Of a stretch of DNA of 64,000 bases, positions 34,092-42,668 are shown piece by piece; the first letter of the stretch is position 1, and every line of letters starts with the position of its first letter. The notes beneath the pieces were generated by a model. That model searched no databases, was not told where the DNA came from, and saw nothing but the letters and a program-made list of their open reading frames with translations. Made by a program: the position numbers and the translations under genes. Location: assembly GCF_003058465.1 (NCBI RefSeq), contig NZ_CP028901.1, positions 868,001-932,000 of the forward strand, given 5' to 3'. The stretch comes from Orrella marina. Lineage in GTDB: Bacteria > Pseudomonadota > Gammaproteobacteria > Burkholderiales > Burkholderiaceae_B.

Positions 34092-35196
34092 TCCGGCCAT
34101 GGTCTCGACAAACTCGGCCAATCTGGTGAGTCTGGTCAATCTGATTACCAGGCGTCCATATCGCCGCTCCGCAATCGTTGCCGAAACAGCACTGGATATC
34201 CAGAAGAAGGTCACGCGTTATGGTGTGCGATTCAGTGTTCCCTTTGGTGGGTATAAAGGCCTCGGACTGCCAGACAGTCCGTCTCTGAACTGGGCCGAAG
34301 TGGCCTGGCTAGACTATCTACGCGCTTATGCAGAACCCATGACACGATGGGTCGATACTGAAATCGAGTTCGCGTTCACCTACCTCAGTGGTGTCTTGTC
34401 ATTTATCAATCACACCAGCGACGCAGAGCAGGTTCACTATCTGGATCAACTGACGCAGTTGGCTGATGCAATGAGTGGTGACGGAGTGCGTTTCAAACTG
34501 GTGGATCTGACAGAAAGGGCAGGTGGGCGGAAGCAGGTTCTATCCCAAATCGAGACCAATTACGCAAATCTGCGAAGCACCCGGCGAGAAGTCTCCCCTG
34601 AGAAGATTGCTTCTGCCGCCAGAAACTGGAGAAGTCCTCAAACATCAGGGAACTCGCAGAGCGCAACCGCTTTAAGCCATTTAAGCGATTCAAACAGGGA
34701 CGATAATGCACGGCTTGCTGCTTTACGCTGTGAGGCGATGGAGATGCTTCCTGCACGTCGGCAGTTCAACAAGTATGGTGAACACATCCAACTGACCCAC
34801 GTTCGCGGGGCCTCGCAGGCAGTGCATATCGGATCCTGCCGCAGTTCAGTGGTGCAACCCTGGGTCGGCCAGGCGGTGTTTGAGCAAAAGAGCAAGAACA
34901 CACCGACGATTCATGGTCTGACCCGCTCTGTCGTACTTGATGCTGCCCCTGCGCCCGCACCTGGAGTTATAGCGTATGAATGGGTACCCAGAATTCTGGG
35001 TAGCAACGGCTTATCACAACTCACCAGATTGTCCAGAGGATCTGGACAATCTGGCGTTGAAGTGAGAAGTGTCGACCTGAAGGAGGGCGAAATGGCCAGT
35101 TGCCTTGATCTGTCTGTTCGTGCATTGAGCGCGGCCCGCCTGTTTCCCCATCTGGACAAGGTGCTTGTTGTCACGTCTGAACCAGAGGTGCGATGA
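34084..35196 (+). CDS. Unknown protein with weak similarity to Dit1/PvcA isonitrile synthases
   Basis: Protein of 370 residues that I cannot identify firmly. SVPFGGYKGLG and NWAEVAWLDYLRAYAEPM in the first third, and IQLTHVRGASQAVHIG then PWVGQAVFE in the last third, recall the general layout of the Dit1/PvcA isonitrile synthase family (an N-terminal substrate loop and a late PWxGxxxx motif). The match is by eye and weak. A low-complexity insertion (residues about 173-212, SPQTSGNSQSATALSHLSDS) and a Gly/Ser insertion near residue 320 interrupt it. It overlaps the kinase gene by 8 bp and the licD start by 4 bp, so it belongs to the same transcript. Confidence 0.45.
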   Translation: MSDPAMVSTNSANLVSLVNLITRRPYRRSAIVAETALDIQKKVTRYGVRFSVPFGGYKGLGLPDSPSLNWAEVAWLDYLRAYAEPMTRWVDTEIEFAFTYLSGVLSFINHTSDAEQVHYLDQLTQLADAMSGDGVRFKLVDLTERAGGRKQVLSQIETNYANLRSTRREVSPEKIASAARNWRSPQTSGNSQSATALSHLSDSNRDDNARLAALRCEAMEMLPARRQFNKYGEHIQLTHVRGASQAVHIGSCRSSVVQPWVGQAVFEQKSKNTPTIHGLTRSVVLDAAPAPAPGVIAYEWVPRILGSNGLSQLTRLSRGSGQSGVEVRSVDLKEGEMASCLDLSVRALSAARLFPHLDKVLVVTSEPEVR

Positions 35197-35784
35197 CTCT
35201 GCCGCTCAATCCAGACGACTCCTATACGCTGACACAGGCGGATCTGACTTCTTTGCAGGATGGACTCTTGCGTCTGCTTGTTGAGTTTGATCGTGTTTGC
35301 CAGAAACTGGGTATTCCGTATCAACTCGGTGCGGGCACGCTTCTGGGTGCAGTAAGACATCAAGGGTTTGTGCCGTGGGACGACGACGCGGATGTCTGTC
35401 TGCTTCGATCGGACTACGAACGTTTGCTGGCCCTGGGTTCATCTGAGCTGTCACCTGGGTTCTTCTTGCAGCACGCGGGATCGGAACCTGCTCATCCGTG
35501 GCTCTTCGCCAAGTTAAGGCTCGACGGTACCGAGTTTGTCTGCCCTGAAACACAAGCGAGGGATATTCACCAAGGTATCTACCTCGACATCTTTCCGTTC
35601 GATGATGTCAGGCCTCACAGTGCGACAGGGAAGGCCCATCTTGAGCTCACCCGCTGGGTTCGTATCGCACGAGCGATCTATCAGACAGGCCGACAAAGAA
35701 AGCTCGCCACACGCAGAGCTTATCCAGTGCGCCTGATAGTGAATCTCGCGTATCGATTCGTACGCGATCCAGCAATAACAGGAT
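35193..35784 (+). pseudogene. licD: LicD-family transferase, N-terminal part (split by IS66)
   Basis: LicD proteins transfer phosphocholine or related phospho-groups from a CDP carrier to surface glycans. From ATG 35193 (ATGA overlap with the previous gene) the N-terminus shows GAGTLLGAVRHQGFVPWDDD followed by AD, the DDDxD-type metal site. Later comes the motif IHQGIYLDIFPFDDV near residue 127. Coding identity ends at about residue 197 where the IS66 element begins; the remaining codons to 35810 belong to the IS. The C-terminal half is found at 38271-38726, so the gene is interrupted. Confidence 0.9.
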
Positions 35785-35786
35785 GT

Positions 35787-37487
35787 TCAGATTTCGCGCT
35801 GAGTGATTAAATCCTGTGGATGAAGATTCCACGGCATCAAGGCCTCATAGTCCTCGACAGTCTGCGCCAATGGCAGACGACGCAGGACGTGGCGCAACCA
35901 CAGGTAGGGTTCGAACCCGAAGCCCTTGGCCGTCTCGACCAGGGAGTAGATGACTGCACTGGCATGTGCGCCAGCCGGTGTGTCACTGAACAACCAGCCC
36001 TTGCGGCCCACCACGAACGGGCGAATGGCATTCTCGACTGGGTTGCCGTCAATGGGCAGATCGCCGCGTTCGGTGTATCGCACCAACCGGCCCCAGAACT
36101 TGTCCAGATAAGCCAGCGCTGCACCCAGTTTGGTGCTCGGCGGCACCAGTGGCAGATTTTGATCGACCCACTGTCGAATCTCGTTCAGAATGGGCAGGCT
36201 GCGCCGCTGGCGAGCCAGGTATCGGTCTGCATCGCTGGCCTGACGCACGTCTTTCTCTATTTTGTAGAGTCGAGCGATCATGGCCAGCGCCTGGTCGGCC
36301 TTGCCGACTTTGCCTTTGTGCACGGCCTGGGCTTCGACAAAGGGGCGACGCGCATGCGCCCAGCACGAGAGATGTTCCACACCAGGTGTTCGGGCCACGG
36401 CCGAGTAGCCGCTGTATCCATCGGTCATGAGGTATCCCGTCCACCCCTCGAGCAGTCGCACGGGGACCGTGCCGGAGCGACTTGGATCGTAGTCATAGAG
36501 CACCATCTTCTTGCCAGGCGGGCCTGCTACCTGCACCCACATGTAGCTTTGGGCCGTCGGATCTCGGTCAGGCTCCTTGAGCACCTGCACAATCGTCTCG
36601 TCCATCACAAGCACTGGGCTGTCGAGCAGCGAATCTCGCAACAGGTTGTGCAGGGGTTGCAGCGCCTGCGAGGTGCCGATCACCCATCGGGCCAGCGTCT
36701 GGCGGGTGACACGCGCACCCGAGCGTTCGAGCACGTGACTGAAACGAGCCAGCGGCAGACCATCGACATACTTGACCGTGAGCAACATCGCCAGCAAATC
36801 GGGGCTGGCGTTGCTGCGTGGCAGCACCTGCTTGGGCACAGGGGCAATCACCGGATTCTGGCTCTTGTCCGGGCAGCCGTAGCGCTTGCGGATATGGCGC
36901 AGCACCCGGATCTGCATGGGCACGATGTCAAGTTGCTCGGAGACTTCCTCGCCGATCTCCACCATCGGTGTGCCGCAAGCACAGAGCCGCTCGCTCTCGG
37001 GCACGTCGTGCACGATATCCACGCGAGGCAGATCACTGGGCAGTGGCCCACGTTTACCGCGCGCTTTGGGTGTTCTGGGCGTTTTGGAAGACTCGGAGCT
37101 GGCCGGCGCAATCACCGCCTGGTCATCGGCCTCGGTGGTCTCGGGCGCAATGGCATCAGCTTCATCAAACAGACGACCCTGGGCCGGATGCGCTTCGCTG
37201 CTGCGGCCAAACATTCGGCGTCGGGCCAGGATGAGGTCTTCGTAGAGCTTTTGCATGCGCTGCTGAAACTCACGCTCGTAGTGTGCCGAGTAGTGGGCAT
37301 CATAATGAGCATCGTAGTGCGCAGCGTAGTGTGCCGAGTAATGCGCTTCATAGTGGGCGGCGTACTGCGCACTGAGCTGTTCGTGCAAGGTCTGCGTTAA
37401 TTGCTCGAGCGCCGAGGCGCTGATCCCGAACTGTTCGGGATCGATCTCAGGCATCTCGATGGGAGGTTTACTTGATGGTGCAGACAT
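35787..37487 (-). CDS. tnpC: IS66 transposase TnpC
   Basis: DDE transposase of 566 residues. The N-terminal region has a run of AHYx units (residues 42-70), then an IS66 zinc-ribbon (CACGTPM and the RKRYGC region), and the transposase core with VLVMDETIVQVL, YLMTDGYSGYSAV and the C-terminal GRKGWLFSDTPAGAHASAVI. The frame is intact. It is preceded by tnpB with a 31-bp gap, as in other IS66 elements. Confidence 0.93.
   Translation of the reverse strand: MSAPSSKPPIEMPEIDPEQFGISASALEQLTQTLHEQLSAQYAAHYEAHYSAHYAAHYDAHYDAHYSAHYEREFQQRMQKLYEDLILARRRMFGRSSEAHPAQGRLFDEADAIAPETTEADDQAVIAPASSESSKTPRTPKARGKRGPLPSDLPRVDIVHDVPESERLCACGTPMVEIGEEVSEQLDIVPMQIRVLRHIRKRYGCPDKSQNPVIAPVPKQVLPRSNASPDLLAMLLTVKYVDGLPLARFSHVLERSGARVTRQTLARWVIGTSQALQPLHNLLRDSLLDSPVLVMDETIVQVLKEPDRDPTAQSYMWVQVAGPPGKKMVLYDYDPSRSGTVPVRLLEGWTGYLMTDGYSGYSAVARTPGVEHLSCWAHARRPFVEAQAVHKGKVGKADQALAMIARLYKIEKDVRQASDADRYLARQRRSLPILNEIRQWVDQNLPLVPPSTKLGAALAYLDKFWGRLVRYTERGDLPIDGNPVENAIRPFVVGRKGWLFSDTPAGAHASAVIYSLVETAKGFGFEPYLWLRHVLRRLPLAQTVEDYEALMPWNLHPQDLITQREI
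37251..37371 (-). repeat. 12-bp coding repeat (AHYx units) in tnpC
   Basis: Roughly eight units of a 12-bp repeat encode (A/S/D/E)AHY tetrapeptides, giving a His/Tyr stripe on a helical N-terminal segment. The low sequence variation suggests slippage expansion. Confidence 0.8.
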
Positions 37488-37518
37488 GCGTCATTGTAGC
37501 ATAGTCTGCCCCAAAAAT

Positions 37519-37875
37519 CTATGTAACACATTGATAATTAAGCGCTTTATGTGGACCGTGCGCCCAGATATCAAACCCCTCCAGAAGCCACTGCAGGGCC
37601 TGTGGCGAGAGATTAACTGTTGACCCTGCCTCACCCTTGGGCCAAGCGAAACGATCGGTCTCAAGACGTTTATACCAAAGACAAAATCCGTTTCGATCCC
37701 AATACAAAATTTTTATCCGGTTACGGTGACGGTTAATGAACACAAACAACGCGGTGCCAAACGGACTCAACCCGAGCTCTTGCTCGACCAGAGCGCTCAA
37801 GCCCGCAATGGACTTGCGAAAGTCCACGGGGTGGCAACTCAGATAGACCTGATCAATCGCGTATCCAGGATGCAT
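37519..37875 (-). CDS. tnpB: IS66 accessory protein TnpB
   Basis: Small IS66 protein (Pfam TnpB_IS66) needed for transposition in many IS66 elements. From ATG 37875 it has 118 residues; the ATG overlaps the tnpA stop (TGATG). Typical sequence: VYLSCHPVDFRKSIAGLSAL, then FVFINRHRNRIKILYWDRNG and WYKRLETDRFAWP. The frame extends upstream to 37902 without family similarity. Confidence 0.93.
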   Translation of the reverse strand: MHPGYAIDQVYLSCHPVDFRKSIAGLSALVEQELGLSPFGTALFVFINRHRNRIKILYWDRNGFCLWYKRLETDRFAWPKGEAGSTVNLSPQALQWLLEGFDIWAHGPHKALNYQCVT

Positions 37876-38213
37876 CACTGATCTCCCCGAGCGGTCAGAC
37901 ACAGACTACGGAGCCAATTGGCGGGTGGCAACGTCGCCAGCTCAATGCGCATATCGTCCAGGGTGATCGTGCAGGCGGTGCCGGGTCGTGAGGTAGCTAG
38001 CGGTGCTGGTCGCGACTGGACAGACTCCAGATTCACGCGCATGAAGCCTGACTGCTGCTTGCGCGAACGCTCAGCCTGTCGCCGGAAATGATTGCGCCAC
38101 TTGTAAAGCTCGATCGCTTTGAGCTGGTTCTGCTCGGCATAGACTTTGGTGGTCAATCCTGAAGCGTCGATGGCATCCAGGTGCTTTCGCCAGAATTGTT
38201 CAGTCTCTGACAT
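37875..38213 (-). CDS. tnpA: IS66 accessory protein TnpA
   Basis: First gene of the IS66 element, a helix-turn-helix protein of 112 residues from ATG 38213 (MSETEQFWRKHLDAIDASGL). The helix-turn-helix region reads VYAEQNQLKAIELYKWRNHF. The open frame extends to 38297, but that part lies outside the element and in the licD tail. Translation is coupled to tnpB. Confidence 0.9.
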   Translation of the reverse strand: MSETEQFWRKHLDAIDASGLTTKVYAEQNQLKAIELYKWRNHFRRQAERSRKQQSGFMRVNLESVQSRPAPLATSRPGTACTITLDDMRIELATLPPANWLRSLCLTARGDQ

Positions 38214-38270
38214 GTTGGAATCTCCAGTTGCAAGACAACGAGAGAATCGCATGCTCGGAAAATAACGAAC

Positions 38271-38726
38271 AGCCCCGTCATAATGGAGCGCATACATCGA
38301 TTCTTAAACATGGTGGGTGAGCAACGCATTGATCGAGTCACCAACTCGATCGTTATGTTCTTTAGCCGGGGGTCTGAACGTTCCACACCAGAAACTCGCT
38401 ACGTCACCTGTCTTGTGTCGGGGCCATTGGACAATAAACAAGGACGTTTTCGTAGAATGCGGCGTTATAAGGATTTCATCAGTACTACTCTGACCTTAGG
38501 TGCATTCACGCCAGGACAGGGCGGCACCACAACCCGGTCGAACTTCTGCGGACATTCATTTCCGATTCCGAACAATTTCGATGAGGTGCTGACAAACCTG
38601 TATGGTGACTATCAGCAACTACCGCCACCAGACAAGCAGAGGCCGACTCACAAAATCGTACGGTTCAGCATGGAAGGGGATAGGGGATCTTCGAATGCCG
38701 CATCTCGGCCCATTCCTTTCACTTAA
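38271..38726 (+). pseudogene. licD: LicD-family transferase, C-terminal part (split by IS66)
   Basis: Continues the licD frame (same phase) after the IS66 element. The last third contains NFCGHSFPIPNNF and EVLTNLYGDYQQLPPPDK, the conserved LicD C-terminus (FPAPxxxxxxLxxLYGDYMxLPP). A stop at 38724-38726 leaves 8 bp overlapping the tail of the convergent wbuB-like gene. An ATG at 38283 could start a short peptide, but it would lack the metal-binding half. Confidence 0.88.
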
Positions 38727-39900
38727 TTGCTTGAGTGATTTTTTCAACTGCCAATTTGGCGGCGAACGAGTCGGCGAATACTCTTTCACAGTTTGAATGG
38801 ATCGTCTGACTATTCGACACATTCTTGTCGAGTTCGATGGCTAGCGATACCAACTCCTGTATCGAGTTTGATTCGCAGACTACTCCGACAGAGTGACTTC
38901 TGATGATGCCGGCCAGGTCATTACCTCGATTAACGTTGGCGATTACCGGCAAACCACTTTGCATGTAAGTCAAAAACTTGCCAGGAATGTTGTGAGATTT
39001 GTGTCTGGAATCTAGTGCAACAATCCCGACATGACATTGTGCGTACAAGTCAGGAATCTCATCCGGATCGATCTCATCGTGGAACAGGACGTTGGACAGA
39101 TGGGCTGACCTGCTTTTCAGCAATTCAACGGCACTCCCACGCCCGACAAACAAAAAACCAATATCTGTTCGATCTTGAAGCTTTTCCGCCAGATCAATGA
39201 TGATGTCCATTCCCTGTGCAACACCCATGTTTCCGGCATAAACAAAGATCTTTCTGCCAGCAAGTGTTGTCTGGTCAATCCGGATTGAGCAACGTTTCGA
39301 CGCGGCAGGACCTAACCAGTTTTGCAGGACTTCGAGTTTTCTCCCCGGTTTCTTGCTCCATTCATCGAAGTACGTTAGGTTTCCTCGGGTCTGAACGCCA
39401 ATCACGTCAGCAATTGAGTATTGATACTGTGCAACTGCATTGAAGAAGTGATACGGAAGGCCTCGACTCATCAGACCCATATCAACAGCCCACTCCGGAA
39501 AAATATCCCGAATGATGAGGTAGGCTTTGCATCGGCTTTGACGTTTAAGCGCCTTGACTAAAGGTCCGTGAAAGATCGATGGCGAATACCAGATGACGCC
39601 GTCCCACCTGGTCGCGTATACAGGACTCTTTCGTAGGTTGCGCAGCATGGAGTACGGCATCATGAACTCGTTCAATGTTCGCTGAACGTAGTTGATGTCT
39701 TTAGTCCTGGGTGCCTTCAATCTTACGACCTGTACGCCCTCAAAGTCTTCTTCTACCCAAGGCTGTTTGATCGATGCTGACGGTAGAAGAACGGTCAGTT
39801 CGTGTCCTCGCCTGACAAACTCTCGCGACAGATCTCTCAACTGAACCGCACCTGATGTGCGAAGTGGAGGGAACGTGTCAGCAATCAGAACAAAACGCAT
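38719..39900 (-). CDS. wbuB: GT4 glycosyltransferase, WbuB-like (predicted L-FucNAc transferase)
   Basis: Family 4 (GT-B) transferase of 393 residues from ATG 39900 (MRFVLIADTFPPLRTSGAVQ); the frame is open to 40011, but the extra part is not family-like. FVYAGNMGVAQGMDIIIDLA is the donor-domain start and the E-x7-E-type region is replaced by CHVGIVALDSRHKSHNIPGK, as in WbuB-type enzymes. In E. coli O26-type clusters wbuB directly follows fnlABC, the same order as here, so it probably adds L-FucNAc to the lipid-linked unit at the cytoplasmic face. Symbol given by similarity and context. Confidence 0.82.
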   Translation of the reverse strand: MRFVLIADTFPPLRTSGAVQLRDLSREFVRRGHELTVLLPSASIKQPWVEEDFEGVQVVRLKAPRTKDINYVQRTLNEFMMPYSMLRNLRKSPVYATRWDGVIWYSPSIFHGPLVKALKRQSRCKAYLIIRDIFPEWAVDMGLMSRGLPYHFFNAVAQYQYSIADVIGVQTRGNLTYFDEWSKKPGRKLEVLQNWLGPAASKRCSIRIDQTTLAGRKIFVYAGNMGVAQGMDIIIDLAEKLQDRTDIGFLFVGRGSAVELLKSRSAHLSNVLFHDEIDPDEIPDLYAQCHVGIVALDSRHKSHNIPGKFLTYMQSGLPVIANVNRGNDLAGIIRSHSVGVVCESNSIQELVSLAIELDKNVSNSQTIHSNCERVFADSFAAKLAVEKITQAIK

Positions 39901-40072
39901 ACGAGGAGCAATCAGTGAACTGTGGGATTGAAAAGGAAACGAAGGCGAACAAACGTTGAAACCGGTAACGAAGGGATTCTGATTGCAAATAAGCCTTTTG
40001 CTCAGACACAACAGGCGCTATCGGAACCTCTACTCGAATGACCTCAAGCTGGAATCTAGCAGAAGACCCTAG

Positions 40073-41209
40073 TCAATACTTCTTCCAGACCACGCGATTG
40101 ACATAGTCAGTGTAGCTGTGAATGATTCGAACGACTTTCTCACTGACATTCGGCATGCTGTAGTCGCTGACAAGCCTCAGGTCTCTCATTTCGTCACGTG
40201 CCTGACTTTCCAGAATACGCAATCCCTGCATAACTCTATCGGCCTCAAGCCCCATCATCATCACTGCTGCTTCTTCCATCCCTTCTGGTCGCTCATGTGC
40301 TTCCCGAATGTTCAGAGCAGGGAAGTTGAGAATCGATGATTCTTCATTGATGGTTCCACTGTCAGACAACACTGCTTTCGCGCTTTTCTGGAGTTTGACG
40401 TAGTCATGAAACCCCAGTGGCTTAAGAAGACGAATGTTTGGATGAAACGATGTGCTGGTCGCATCAACCCTTCTCTGTGTTCTTGGGTGAGTAGACACGA
40501 TGACTGGAAGATTGTAAGTTTGCGCAACCGTATTCAAAACCGCCACCAACTTATGGAAGTTCTGGTCAGACTCGATGTTCTCTTCCCTGTGAGCGCTCAC
40601 AATAAAGAACTGTCCTGATTCCAAGCCGAGGCGGGAAAGCACATCAGATGCCTCGATCTGTGGAAGATAGTGATGTAATACCTCGTACATCGGACTGCCT
40701 GTCTTGATCACCTGGTCTGGAGGCAATCCTTCTCTGAGAAGGTACTCCCTCGCAATCGTGCTATAAGTCAGGTTGATGTCGGCAGTGTGATCGACAATCC
40801 GCCTGTTGGTTTCTTCCGGAACACGTTGATCAAAACAGCGGTTACCAGCCTCCATGTGAAAGATAGGTATCTTGCGTCGCTTGGCCGGAATCACGGAAAG
40901 ACAACTATTTGTATCACCTAAAACAAGCATTGCTTCAGGGCATTCATTCGCCAATACGCCGTCGACTGCGGTAATCAAATTACCAATAGTGTGTGCAGCA
41001 CTAGTACTACCCACAGCACTATCCAGAAAGTAGTTTGGCTTTCTGACACCCAGATCATCAAAAAACACCTGGTTCAATTCGTAGTCATAGTTTTGACCGG
41101 TGTGCACAAGAACATGATCGCAGTACTGATCAAGTGCGGCCAGAACCCGAGACAAGCGAATGATTTCAGGGCGTGTACCCACGACCGACAGAACTTTAAG
41201 TTTCTTCAT
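40073..41209 (-). CDS. fnlC: UDP-N-acetylglucosamine 2-epimerase family, FnlC/WbjD type
   Basis: Non-hydrolysing UDP-HexNAc 2-epimerase of 378 residues. VVGTRPEIIRLSRVLAALDQ opens the protein; HTGQNYDYELNQVFFDDLGV, FHMEAGNRCFDQRVPEETNR and HRNE-like SAHREENIESD follow, then SDSGTINEESSILNFPAL. The long ordered match to FnlC/WbjD/CapG and the adjacent fnlA and fnlB genes indicate the last step, UDP-L-PneNAc to UDP-L-FucNAc, rather than ManNAc synthesis. It starts 3 bp after the fnlB stop. Confidence 0.92.
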   Translation of the reverse strand: MKKLKVLSVVGTRPEIIRLSRVLAALDQYCDHVLVHTGQNYDYELNQVFFDDLGVRKPNYFLDSAVGSTSAAHTIGNLITAVDGVLANECPEAMLVLGDTNSCLSVIPAKRRKIPIFHMEAGNRCFDQRVPEETNRRIVDHTADINLTYSTIAREYLLREGLPPDQVIKTGSPMYEVLHHYLPQIEASDVLSRLGLESGQFFIVSAHREENIESDQNFHKLVAVLNTVAQTYNLPVIVSTHPRTQRRVDATSTSFHPNIRLLKPLGFHDYVKLQKSAKAVLSDSGTINEESSILNFPALNIREAHERPEGMEEAAVMMMGLEADRVMQGLRILESQARDEMRDLRLVSDYSMPNVSEKVVRIIHSYTDYVNRVVWKKY

Positions 41210-41212
41210 GAT

Positions 41213-42661
41213 TCAAAGGTGACTGCTTATCGTGTCGGGACGTTCGCGATCAAAGTTCTCATTTGCCCACAGCATCACGACCATTTCGTCGTCACCGGTG
41301 TTGGTGATGTCGTGCACCCAGCCGGGAATGGTGTCCACGATAGTAGGCTTCTCACCAGATGTGCGCAGTTCAAATCGCTCATCTGTCAGCAAGTGACGAA
41401 ACCGGAATAATGCCTGACCTTTAATCACCAGAAACTTCTCCGTCTTTGAGTGGTGGTAGTGTCCTCCCCTGGTCACCCCGGGGTGTGCTGTGAAGAAACT
41501 GAACTGCCCACTATCCTGGGTCTTCAGCATTTCGACAAACGTCCCTCGCGGGTCACTGTGCTGAACGACCTCGTAAGCAAAACGCTCTTTCGGTAAGTAA
41601 CTGATGTAAGTTGAGTACAACGCTCGCACGAGCCCGGAGCCTACGCGCTCTGAGACCAGAGACGATCGACAGTTTTCGAAGGCTCTGATCTGATCAGCCA
41701 AGTCACCTAGAGTGATGCTGTATTCAGGAGAGACAGATCCTTGCACGAGCCAAGCGTTGCCAGACCCCCTTACTTGTTCCTGTTTCAAAAGGTCATTTTC
41801 AGAGCAGCTTGTGGTCGTTACCTCCTCTGAAGAAGCGTTCCCAACTGACCGTGGTGTGACGACCTCAGGATGCTGTGACTTGCCGACATGCTCAGCTCCA
41901 GTTGATGAACGGCTTGGCGACCGATTCAGACCTTCTCTATGACTTGTCTGAAAGAAATGTTCCTCAGGAATTGATCCAGATGAGTCCTGTACCGAAGCGT
42001 CACGCTGACCGGGAGCAGGGTGGCCTTCATCCGAGTCACCATACTTTCCGAGGTAAGCGATGATAGAGGTGACGACATCATCGACGTACACCAGACGCAA
42101 TAAAGCATTCGGATCGTGTATCTGTACGGGTAGTCCTCTCGCTATGTTGTGACAGAACGTCGCCACCACCGAGTTGTAGTGTGGTTTGCACCATTTACCA
42201 AATACACCTGGTAGCCTGAAGATAACGACGGGTACCTGAAATGCTTCTGACAGTCTGGTGACTGCTTTCTCGGCGGCAAGCTTGCTTCTGCCGTATGGAT
42301 TATCGCGTTCCGCTTGTGTGGAGGAGGTCAGTATGACAGTTGGCTTGGTCGAGCTCTTTGCAACCGCATCACAAATAGCCTCTGTCAGTCCTCGATTCAC
42401 TAGGTCAAATGCACTATCATCCTTCGGTCTATTTTCACCTGCGAGATGGACAACAGCTCCGACTCTGTTAGCAAGAGCGGGTAAGGTCGCTACATCACTT
42501 TGGCGGACGAACTTGAGAACATCAAATCCCATCTCCTGCAGTCGCAGACAAAGATTCTTGCCAATGAATCCATCTGCGCCTGTGACCAGTATGGTCTTCT
42601 GGGAAGAGGGCGGCGGGTATTCACTTTCAGACGATATCCCGAAACTGGGAGGGGAAGTCAT
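41213..42661 (-). CDS. fnlB: UDP-2-acetamido-2,6-dideoxy-hexulose reductase, FnlB/CapF type, with a long insertion
   Basis: Bifunctional CapF-like enzyme of 482 residues from ATG 42661, 8 bp after the fnlA stop; the frame opens at 42703. The N-terminal SDR domain has TGADGFIGKNLCLRLQ and the YxxxK motif in YGRSKLAAEK. The C-terminal cupin (HSDPRGTFVEMLK, TRGGHYHHSKTEKFLVIKG, PGWVHDITNTGDDEMVVML) is complete. Family members are near 370 residues. Here about 100 extra low-complexity residues (HPAPGQRDASVQD to QVRGSGNAW; 41740-42045) sit between the two domains. The role is reduction of the 4-keto intermediate in UDP-L-FucNAc synthesis. Confidence 0.9.
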   Translation of the reverse strand: MTSPPSFGISSESEYPPPSSQKTILVTGADGFIGKNLCLRLQEMGFDVLKFVRQSDVATLPALANRVGAVVHLAGENRPKDDSAFDLVNRGLTEAICDAVAKSSTKPTVILTSSTQAERDNPYGRSKLAAEKAVTRLSEAFQVPVVIFRLPGVFGKWCKPHYNSVVATFCHNIARGLPVQIHDPNALLRLVYVDDVVTSIIAYLGKYGDSDEGHPAPGQRDASVQDSSGSIPEEHFFQTSHREGLNRSPSRSSTGAEHVGKSQHPEVVTPRSVGNASSEEVTTTSCSENDLLKQEQVRGSGNAWLVQGSVSPEYSITLGDLADQIRAFENCRSSLVSERVGSGLVRALYSTYISYLPKERFAYEVVQHSDPRGTFVEMLKTQDSGQFSFFTAHPGVTRGGHYHHSKTEKFLVIKGQALFRFRHLLTDERFELRTSGEKPTIVDTIPGWVHDITNTGDDEMVVMLWANENFDRERPDTISSHL

Positions 42662-42668
42662 ATGTATA

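Larger units (their letters stand above)
35785..38270 (-). mobile_element. IS66-family insertion sequence in licD
   Basis: About 2.49 kb with the full IS66 set tnpA-tnpB-tnpC read on the minus strand. The ends are placed by the loss of licD similarity and by an imperfect inverted repeat: TGTTCAGATTT on the left, and TGTTCGTTATTTT when the right end is read inward. The expected 8-bp target duplication is not visible, so the element may have been rearranged or the boundary may be a few bases off. Confidence 0.85.

Noticed and set aside
35770..38290. 8-bp target duplication around IS66
   Set aside because: No identical 8-mer is found in the two flanks near the proposed ends.
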